NCBI GenBank assembly: GCA_902535565.1
Contig: CACAUH010000018.1
Location: 1 to 20,757, forward strand
DNA: 20,757 nt
Reading direction: 5' to 3'
Source: an uncultured Bacteroidota bacterium
GTDB lineage: Bacteria; Bacteroidota; Bacteroidia; Flavobacteriales; UA16
The notes beneath the pieces are model-generated. The model saw nothing but the letters and a program-made list of their open reading frames with translations, was not told the origin of the DNA and searched no databases. Of the stretch, positions 15,054-20,757 are shown piece after piece. Position 1 is the stretch's first letter, and each line of letters begins with the position of its first letter. Made by a program: the position numbers and the translations under genes.

Positions 15054-15947
15054 TCAATAGGTCAGAATGCGCAGATTGTCCAATCCCACAGAGCCAGAGG
15101 ATCGACCTGATTGCAGAAAACACTCGATGTAGACCTCAAAATGGTCGGCCGTTCCCTGGGCCATGACCAAGGGTTCCAAATCGATGTAAATCTTGTTCCA
15201 GACCGGTTCCAAACCGTCATCGGTTGCGGTCAGGACCATGGCAGGATGCTGCCATTCTTGGGCCCCACGAAATCCGAACAGCCCGACAGCGAAGGGTTGA
15301 TCGCAGCGGTAGTCCATCTCGAGAAAAGCCGGTACTCCACTCTCCAATTCGTACTCCTGTTCCACGGTTCGAACCCGAACAGCTTCTGCCCCTGTCGAAA
15401 CGTCAATCCGCCCCGACTCTCCCCCTTCGAATACCTGATCATCCGCATCCACCCGCAACAAACCAGGGCCTCCAATCATGGATCCAAAGACGTTGGACGT
15501 CTCAAAATCTTCCACCCGCAGCAAGCGAACATCCTCCACCAACTCTACTGCAGGAAACAAAGTGTCCCGCATGCCCGGATCGGGAAATTGAAGCTGCTGG
15601 TGCGCAGTAAAAAAAGGATAAGGGGCCCGCCGATCACTGAATCCATTTTCCCGAATGCCAGCGAGAAGCCGAACCATTCCCCCGTCTATGTCCTTGGGAA
15701 GCAAAGGGACAACGGCGGGAAGTGGGAAGACCCCGACCACATCGGTCGCACTGTAAACCCATAAATCGGTAATCCTCGTGGAGGACGTGCCTTGTAATTC
15801 TTCTGGTGTGAACACCACATCCGGCACGACCAGATAACGGGGAATGTCCTGATCCTCCCCAATGATAGAGCAACCACACAATCCCAGCACGAGGAGTGTC
15901 ATTTGAAAAGGCTTCACGCCATGTTGTGAAACGCGTTGAATCCGCAT
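15054..15947 (-). CDS. Lipoprotein of unknown function paired with the sugar transferase (297 aa)
   Basis: The N-terminus is a lipoprotein signal: basic MRIQRVSQHGVK, hydrophobic MTLLVLGL, then lipobox LCGC, making the lipidated Cys residue 26. The first part of the mature protein (STRITDLWVYSATDVVGVFPLP) matches a pattern I associate with Bacteroidota lipoproteins: S-T-x-I-T-D-x-W-V-Y followed by an extracellular-type beta domain with 'RAPYPFFTAH'. The C-terminal half (VPAFLEMDYRCDQPFAVGLFG to VGLDNLRILTY) looks like a beta-sandwich of the carbohydrate-binding or concanavalin-like type; this is inference. The stop is 2 nt from the sugar transferase start, so the genes are co-transcribed. An ATG at 15902 would still encode the lipobox. 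Confidence 0.8.
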   Translation of the reverse strand: MRIQRVSQHGVKPFQMTLLVLGLCGCSIIGEDQDIPRYLVVPDVVFTPEELQGTSSTRITDLWVYSATDVVGVFPLPAVVPLLPKDIDGGMVRLLAGIRENGFSDRRAPYPFFTAHQQLQFPDPGMRDTLFPAVELVEDVRLLRVEDFETSNVFGSMIGGPGLLRVDADDQVFEGGESGRIDVSTGAEAVRVRTVEQEYELESGVPAFLEMDYRCDQPFAVGLFGFRGAQEWQHPAMVLTATDDGLEPVWNKIYIDLEPLVMAQGTADHFEVYIECFLQSGRSSGSVGLDNLRILTY

Positions 15948-16080
15948 GGTTCAGGTCAAGGGGCAAAATCCGAAATCCGGACCGCACCCGCAATCGTGGT
16001 TTTCAACGGCTGATGGAGTGGGGATGGTATTGTCAACCCTTCGGAGTTTTCAACAGAGCGGGAAAGTTGAATGCGCAACC

Positions 16081-18603
16081 TCAACGAATGATCAAGACAT
16101 GCCCGCTTTTGCGCTCAATTCTGCGCACCACGGAAGTCGGATCCCGGAACGTCAATTGAAAGGCGTAAAGTCCATCCCTCACATAATAGAGCTTTTCGTC
16201 GAGCGGTCGATTGTCCGCCCTGTACCCGCCAGTCCAATATTCCTCAGGGTTCTCAGTCTCCCAAATCAACACGCCCCAACGGTCAAAAATCTTCAGCGCG
16301 TATTCATCCGGCTCACAGTCCAGACTGGGACGCCACGCGTCGTTGATGAGGTCTCCGTCTGGCGTAAATGCGCTGGGGGCGAAAACGAGACAGCCGCAGG
16401 GCACCTCAACCACGGTAACCGAATCTGTGGTGCTGCCGCAATCTGTCGTGTGCGTTGCCACATATGTACCCGCCTCGTTGACTTGTCTTGAAGCCCCTGT
16501 TTCACCGTCGCTCCATACCACCGGATCCGGCACCCCAGTTTCGAGGTACACCACTTGGTCGAGGCAGAACTCCACCAAGTCCGGCAATCCCATTTGGGGC
16601 AAAGCCCCTGTAGGCACGGCTATACCGACGGAAACAGCGCACCCGGTCGATTGAGAGAGGGCCTCGGCGAAATACACTCCGGGTTCAGTCACGGTCAGGC
16701 CACCTTCTGTCTGAAGCACTCCATCGATGGTCCAATCCGTCCACCCATCGGGAAACGGGACAAAGGCGAACTCTCCAGGACAGAGGGGGGCTATATCAAA
16801 GGTGGGCGCCACCACAGACTCGACCGAAATCCAAGTGCTGTCGCTCCCTTCACAACCTGGGAGCACAGCCACGTTCACCCCAATCCAACCAGGCGCTTCT
16901 CCTTGCCATTGCCAGCCAGCACTACCATCCGTCCAAAGGGGGGCCGCAACCCCCTCCAAGGGATCGACTTCAAGAAGCAATTCTTCCCCAGCAAACAATG
17001 TGACACTGTCCGGCAATTGTGGATTCGGTTGTTCGAGAACCGCCAAGACGATATCCAAAGCCGACGCGATGCCACAGACGTCCGTGACCACTGCGGTGTA
17101 CTCAGTGGTCGAAGCAGGTGACGCAACAGGTTGCTGGACAAACGGATCATCGAGCCCAATCTGTGGCGTCCATGCCACCGAAGATGTCTGATCCATGGCC
17201 AGTTCGAGGACCACCGATTGGCCTTGACACATCGCCACGGCTGCCCCAAGTGAAGCTGGCTCAGGCTCGATCAACCCGATGACCAACGTTGTATCCAATG
17301 CACAACCTGTGGCCGCATCCAGTGCCGTGATCACCGCTTCACCCGCCACGGCAAGCCACCCGTCAGGCATGGGAACGCCATTGACCATCCAATCCGTCCC
17401 TTCTGGTGGCCAAGGCAAGAGCGTATCCTGTCCAGCACATAAGTCAGGCGCTTCAGGCAGCACCAACGTGGAAGGGCTCAGAGCCAAGATCCATGTGCTA
17501 TCAGAGGCTGAGCAACCTTCAGCGCTTTCCACAAGTACCCCCTGCCAGCCAATATCGGTTCCGGTCCAAACTTCATCGCTGGATCCGTCTGTCCACAGCA
17601 CGGACAGTGCATCATCTGGGATCTGAGCATCCAAAACCACAGCTTCGCCAGGACAAAAGCTGGCCTCCTGAGGCAAGCCCGGTTCCGGCAAAGGCCAGAC
17701 TTCAACCAAGGTCTCCGCAGTGAGCGACTCTCCGCAAAGGTCTGTCCAAGTGGCCGTGTACAATGTGGTCGCGTCAGGTTGGGCATAGGTGCTGGAGGCA
17801 TTCGGCTCGGAAAGGCCGTCTATGGGCGACCAGGACACCGTCCCTTCCTCCGTCGATTGCAAGGTCAATTCCACCCCTTCCCCAGCGCAGAATCCAGACT
17901 CTGGAGGCAGACCCACAGCAGATGAGGTAATGCACACGGACTGCAAGTTGCTCGACCCCCCCGTCGAGCCCGTGAAGCCCCACCAAACATCACTCTGGCC
18001 ACCGAAAATGTCGTTTTGGATGTCCATGTTGGTCATGGAAAGCCTCAGCTCACAATCCAAATAAAAGTCCATCTGGGGGATGGCCGGATCCCACATCAGT
18101 TTGAATTGATGTGGCTGTCCATCTTCAATATTCCCTCCGTTTTGCAGGGCAGAAACAGGCCCCGCCAAGTTGAAATATGGCGCGCTGTGCAGGTTGATTC
18201 CATCCCGAAGAAAAGCCACGTGGTCTGCGACGGGATCGGTGGCCTCTGAATTCTGCCATGTGTCGATTTCGACCCCGAAACTGGGATTAAACCCTTCGAA
18301 TCCGAGTCCCCCGCCCGCCAGGCCAATGGCCAGTGGTCCAACCGCCTGCATCACAAAGACAATCCCATCCGCACCATCCGAATCCGTGCTGCCGAGGTTC
18401 ACGTCCACTTCAATCGTGAAAGACTGCGTCAAGTCGAGTTGGTCATTGAACCAAACAGCACCCAATTCCCAATCACTGTTGGCGGTGATTTGATAGCAGT
18501 CAGACCCCAAAGGAGAGGCGTCCCCGACAAACGTGCACACCGGCTGCGATTGAATCGCCCCACAACTAAAGAGCGCAAACAAGAAACCGATAACCAAACG
18601 CAT
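16081..18603 (-). CDS. Large L-type-lectin surface protein with T9SS type B sorting domain (840 aa)
   Basis: The signal peptide (MRLVIGFLFALFSCGAIQS) is followed by an L-type (legume-like) lectin domain, about residues 22-228. It shows DGADGIVFVMQ, FGVEIDTWQN and VADHVAFLRDG, the metal- and sugar-site segments of this fold. Then come Ig-like modules, each opening with a (F/L/M)C-x-G pattern; two sets of three are arranged as a 220-residue duplication (239-444 and 459-664), followed by one more module. The last 100 residues (741-840) are the gliding-motility/T9SS type B sorting domain, with FAPSAFTPDGDLINDAW, KIFDRWGVLIWE and YWTGGY. The protein is probably exported by T9SS and displayed as a carbohydrate-binding adhesin; the ligand is unknown. 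Confidence 0.92.
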   Translation of the reverse strand: MRLVIGFLFALFSCGAIQSQPVCTFVGDASPLGSDCYQITANSDWELGAVWFNDQLDLTQSFTIEVDVNLGSTDSDGADGIVFVMQAVGPLAIGLAGGGLGFEGFNPSFGVEIDTWQNSEATDPVADHVAFLRDGINLHSAPYFNLAGPVSALQNGGNIEDGQPHQFKLMWDPAIPQMDFYLDCELRLSMTNMDIQNDIFGGQSDVWWGFTGSTGGSSNLQSVCITSSAVGLPPESGFCAGEGVELTLQSTEEGTVSWSPIDGLSEPNASSTYAQPDATTLYTATWTDLCGESLTAETLVEVWPLPEPGLPQEASFCPGEAVVLDAQIPDDALSVLWTDGSSDEVWTGTDIGWQGVLVESAEGCSASDSTWILALSPSTLVLPEAPDLCAGQDTLLPWPPEGTDWMVNGVPMPDGWLAVAGEAVITALDAATGCALDTTLVIGLIEPEPASLGAAVAMCQGQSVVLELAMDQTSSVAWTPQIGLDDPFVQQPVASPASTTEYTAVVTDVCGIASALDIVLAVLEQPNPQLPDSVTLFAGEELLLEVDPLEGVAAPLWTDGSAGWQWQGEAPGWIGVNVAVLPGCEGSDSTWISVESVVAPTFDIAPLCPGEFAFVPFPDGWTDWTIDGVLQTEGGLTVTEPGVYFAEALSQSTGCAVSVGIAVPTGALPQMGLPDLVEFCLDQVVYLETGVPDPVVWSDGETGASRQVNEAGTYVATHTTDCGSTTDSVTVVEVPCGCLVFAPSAFTPDGDLINDAWRPSLDCEPDEYALKIFDRWGVLIWETENPEEYWTGGYRADNRPLDEKLYYVRDGLYAFQLTFRDPTSVVRRIERKSGHVLIIR
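16612..17889 (-). repeat. Two diverged copies of a three-module, 220-residue unit in the lectin adhesin
   Basis: Copy 1 is 17272-17889 and copy 2 is 16612-17229. Landmarks keep one register: C239/C459, C290/C510, W337/W557 and C364/C584 are all 220 apart, and C389/C608 and C434/C655 are 219 and 221 apart. Shared segments include LWTDGS, SDSTWI and TGCA. Confidence 0.85.
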
Positions 18604-18607
18604 GGGG

Positions 18608-18645
18608 CAAAGAAACGACGAAGGCCGAGCTTGTGTTGCTCGGCC
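18608..18645 (-). terminator. Rho-independent-type terminator of the transaldolase gene
   Basis: GGCCGAGC (18623-18630) and GCTCGGCC (18638-18645) form a perfect 8-bp GC-rich stem with a 7-nt loop. On the minus strand it is followed by a T-rich run (TTCGTCGTTTCTTT). It lies 32 nt after the transaldolase stop and only 19 nt before the lectin gene ATG. Confidence 0.7.
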
Positions 18646-18677
18646 CTCATGGAATGTGCAGGTGTCCGTGGTGAAAC

Positions 18678-19346
18678 TCAGGCGGGCACAGCGCCAGCGG
18701 CCTTTGCGTGGTCCGCGAGGAACTTTTCGAGTCCGCTGTCAGTCAACGGGTGCTTGAGCAAGCCCTTGATGGCGGACAGCGGGCCGGTCATGACGTCTGC
18801 ACCAATTTGTGCGCATTCGATGACGTGCATCGTGTGGCGCACGGAGGCGGCGAGAATCTCTGTCTTGAACATGTAGTTGTCGTAGATGCTCCTGATTTGC
18901 TCGATGAGCTGCAGTCCATCGCTGGAGATGTCATCCAAGCGGCCGATGAACGGACTCACGTAATCAGCACCAGCCTTGGCCGCCAAGAGGGCTTGGCCAG
19001 CAGAAAAGACCAGTGTGCAGTTGGTCCGAATGCCCTTGTCAGAGAAGTAGCGCAGGGCCTTCACTCCGTCTTCAATCATGGGCACCTTGACCACGATGTT
19101 GTCATGCAATGCCGCCAGCGACTCTCCTTCGCGAACCATGTCCTCGAAGTTGGTGCTGATCACTTCGGCGCTCACGTCGCCGTCGACGATGTTGCAGATG
19201 TCGATGTAGTGCTGGCGCACAGCGTCGCCGCCTGAGATGCCCTCTTTGGCCATCAGACTGGGGTTGGTGGTCACGCCGTCAAGGACGCCAAAGGAGGCGG
19301 CTTCGCGGATTTGGTCGAGGTTGGCAGTGTCGATGAAGAACTTCAT
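18678..19346 (-). CDS. tal: Transaldolase, TalC-type (222 aa)
   Basis: This small transaldolase moves a three-carbon unit between sugar phosphates in the non-oxidative pentose phosphate pathway. The Schiff-base Lys is K87 in VVKVPM. GVTTNPSLMAKE near the start and NCTLVFSAGQALLAAKAGADYVSPF are typical of the compact subfamily. At positions that separate it from fructose-6-phosphate aldolase, it has Glu (SAEVIS, E61) where E. coli FSA has Gln, and Phe (SPFIGRLDD, F133) where FSA has Tyr, so transaldolase activity is favoured. It is cytosolic, starts at the ATG at 19346, and has its own promoter and terminator, so it is probably monocistronic. Confidence 0.95.
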   Translation of the reverse strand: MKFFIDTANLDQIREAASFGVLDGVTTNPSLMAKEGISGGDAVRQHYIDICNIVDGDVSAEVISTNFEDMVREGESLAALHDNIVVKVPMIEDGVKALRYFSDKGIRTNCTLVFSAGQALLAAKAGADYVSPFIGRLDDISSDGLQLIEQIRSIYDNYMFKTEILAASVRHTMHVIECAQIGADVMTGPLSAIKGLLKHPLTDSGLEKFLADHAKAAGAVPA

Positions 19347-19368
19347 GATTGGGGCTGGTATCGTGGAA

Positions 19369-19401
19369 CAAACTTAGCCTTATGACGCAGCGTTGGCCCA
19401 A
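19369..19401 (-). promoter_or_regulatory. Bacteroidota-type promoter of the transaldolase gene
   Basis: On the minus strand, TTG (complement of 19399-19401) is followed by 22 nt and then TAAGTTTG (complement of 19369-19376), a perfect TAnnTTTG box. It ends 22 nt before the ATG, leaving room for a short leader. Confidence 0.65.
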
Positions 19402-19447
19402 GGAATCCGATGATGTTTGTCCACGTTGAACCCCGGTTTTGTTCGGG

Positions 19448-20757
19448 TCAATCCAAACGCTGAACCCGTTCCCATCGGCTCCTTCCCCAAACCAACCAAG
19501 TGGCTCCCGAGGGCAATTGCCCTTCGAAGACCCCTCCCGTATGGTCCCATTGACACAGCGCGCGCCCTGTGGCATCAAAACAGCGAATGGGACCGGCATC
19601 GACCTTCCACCGGATGGCACCCCGGGTCGGATTGGGATGTGGGATATCGCATTCAGAGAACACCGGGTCGTCCACAGCCGACGTGTTCTCCCGCCAACAT
19701 GATACCAGCCAATTGCTCTCAGTTGGAGTCTCACCTGGGATTGTACTGGCCACGTATAAACGGGAACCACGGCTGGTGGCAGCACCGACCCTTTGACTTT
19801 CAAAACCAGTGTCCTCTGTCCAATACGGGGGCTGCGATCCAAAACCACTGCTGGGCCCCGTCCACCAAACAGGATGAGCATGGCCGTTCCATCCGAGGGA
19901 CTCCTCCAATGTGCCCACAGCAACCGCCTCGTCCTCCAACTTCCAACCGTATCCGGCAGCCAAAGCAACGGAGCGCACCGGATCCTGAGTCGGCAACCCC
20001 GGATCGAGGTCGCCGGTCGGCCCCGTCTGATTAGCGCCCGGCCACAATTGAACCGAGCCAAAGGACATGGTTCCCGCTGCCAAAGTGGACTCCCCTTCTG
20101 GCGACCCAATGAGCACTTGAACTTCATGGTTCGGTCCCAGCCATTCCCATCGATGTCTCAAATCGCAGACGCCGTGATTGAGGTTGGCATCCTCAAACCA
20201 TGACATGATTCCCGCGTCACCAAATTCCATCTCCAAACTGCCATCCCATCGAAACATGGCAAGGAACGGCTGAAATGCACCGGCCAAAGCATAGGTGCCT
20301 CCAGCCAAGACCCGGATGTTTTCCAAGTCGTACGGGTCTTCCTCCATTGGATTCCAAGGCACGAACACAGCCGTTGAAAACCGCCCACTGAATTCGTGGC
20401 GAATACTGTCCTCCACCTGCCAACCGTCCGGGTCCAAAACGATTCGACCCTGCTGTCCAAAATCGGGATGGTATGCACCGTCCCAAGCGCTCAAAATGGA
20501 CAATGCTGGCAATTCTTGGTGGGCACAGCAACTGTCAAAGGCTGCACCAGAAAGAAGCAACCAATCCGCAAGTTGCTCGGGGCCTCCCATCTCAATATGG
20601 CGCCCATGAATTCCCCCGCATTCTTGCAAAGGCCCCACAAAGGAAAGTTCGACCGCACCGTTTGTGCCCCAACTTTCAATTGGAGATGACCCGTCAAATG
20701 CACGGACCCTCAAGACGTTGGCCAGCGTATCGCCATCCAAGTCCGGGGCCTCGCTCA
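19448..20757 (-). CDS. Secreted beta-propeller-like protein with T9SS type A sorting domain, 5' end beyond window
   Basis: The frame is open to the window edge, so the start and signal peptide are missing; 436 residues are visible. Three recurring segments resemble delta-60/beta-propeller repeats: SWGTNGAVELSF near residue 28, HPDFGQQGRIVLD near 96, and EMEFGDAGIMSWF near 176. The last 66 residues (19451-19648) resemble a T9SS type A sorting tail: it opens with PHPNPTRGAIRW, has FDATGRALCQW in the middle, and ends in an aromatic-rich strand with WERVQRL. The protein is likely exported by T9SS and attached to the surface or released. It resembles the first gene in the window in type, but no function can be assigned. 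Confidence 0.85.
   Translation of the reverse strand, partial: SEAPDLDGDTLANVLRVRAFDGSSPIESWGTNGAVELSFVGPLQECGGIHGRHIEMGGPEQLADWLLLSGAAFDSCCAHQELPALSILSAWDGAYHPDFGQQGRIVLDPDGWQVEDSIRHEFSGRFSTAVFVPWNPMEEDPYDLENIRVLAGGTYALAGAFQPFLAMFRWDGSLEMEFGDAGIMSWFEDANLNHGVCDLRHRWEWLGPNHEVQVLIGSPEGESTLAAGTMSFGSVQLWPGANQTGPTGDLDPGLPTQDPVRSVALAAGYGWKLEDEAVAVGTLEESLGWNGHAHPVWWTGPSSGFGSQPPYWTEDTGFESQRVGAATSRGSRLYVASTIPGETPTESNWLVSCWRENTSAVDDPVFSECDIPHPNPTRGAIRWKVDAGPIRCFDATGRALCQWDHTGGVFEGQLPSGATWLVWGRSRWERVQRLD

Noticed and set aside
18678..19346. Fructose-6-phosphate aldolase as the name for the small aldolase
   Set aside because: The Glu and Phe at the FSA-distinguishing positions fit TalC-type transaldolase better.
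19279..20127. Minus-strand open frame of 282 codons overlapping the T9SS type A protein and the transaldolase start
   Set aside because: It runs through the transaldolase promoter, is out of frame with the sorting domain, and has an Arg- and Trp-rich composition typical of shadow frames.

Overview
The window looks like chromosomal DNA of a member of the Bacteroidota, probably a marine Flavobacteriales-type organism with fairly high GC for that group. The evidence is type IX secretion (T9SS) sorting domains of both type A (end of the gene at 19448-20757) and type B (end of the gene at 16081-18603), promoters of the Bacteroidota form TTG/TTTG-N17-22-TAnnTTTG, several secreted proteins with Cys-rich 'GCTSGSACNY' repeats and dockerin-like tails, and almost no Shine-Dalgarno sequences. 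No rRNA, tRNA, CRISPR array, insertion sequence or phage gene was seen. Coding density is high and no gap exceeds about 200 bases.

Region 1 (1-7912, all on the minus strand) is a tight run of exported proteins. In transcription order these are a small EF-hand/dockerin-like secreted protein, a di-haem cytochrome c peroxidase lipoprotein, a secreted endonuclease I with three Cys-rich repeats and a dockerin-like tail, a YHYH-family protein with the same kind of tail, an M14 zinc carboxypeptidase, an unknown small secreted protein, and the start of a beta-propeller-like secreted protein cut by the window edge. Several junctions overlap (GTGA, ATGA, 20 nt) or are separated by only 20-55 nt, so much of this is probably one operon. 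A separately spaced secreted endonuclease/exonuclease/phosphatase-fold enzyme (8105-8968) lies upstream.

Region 2 (9029-11097, plus strand) is a divergent two-gene unit: an RlmD/TrmA-type RNA uracil-C5 methyltransferase lacking all the usual iron-sulfur cysteines, overlapped by ATGA with a PyrR-like phosphoribosyltransferase. It converges on and overlaps by 41 nt with shikimate kinase.

Region 3 (11057-20757, minus strand) mixes housekeeping and surface genes: a T9SS type A beta-propeller-like protein (partial), a TalC-type transaldolase with its own consensus promoter and terminator, a large L-type-lectin T9SS type B adhesin, a lipoprotein paired with a polyprenyl-phosphate sugar transferase (2-nt gap), an OmpA-family protein, a fumarylacetoacetate hydrolase-family enzyme, and aroK. 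The surface genes suggest envelope and polysaccharide functions; the Region 1 genes suggest extracellular breakdown of peptides and nucleic acids. The most unusual signals are the cluster-less RlmD, a paralogous four-cysteine dockerin-like C-terminal module in two adjacent exported proteins that lack a recognisable T9SS tail, and a 220-residue in-register duplication in the lectin adhesin.
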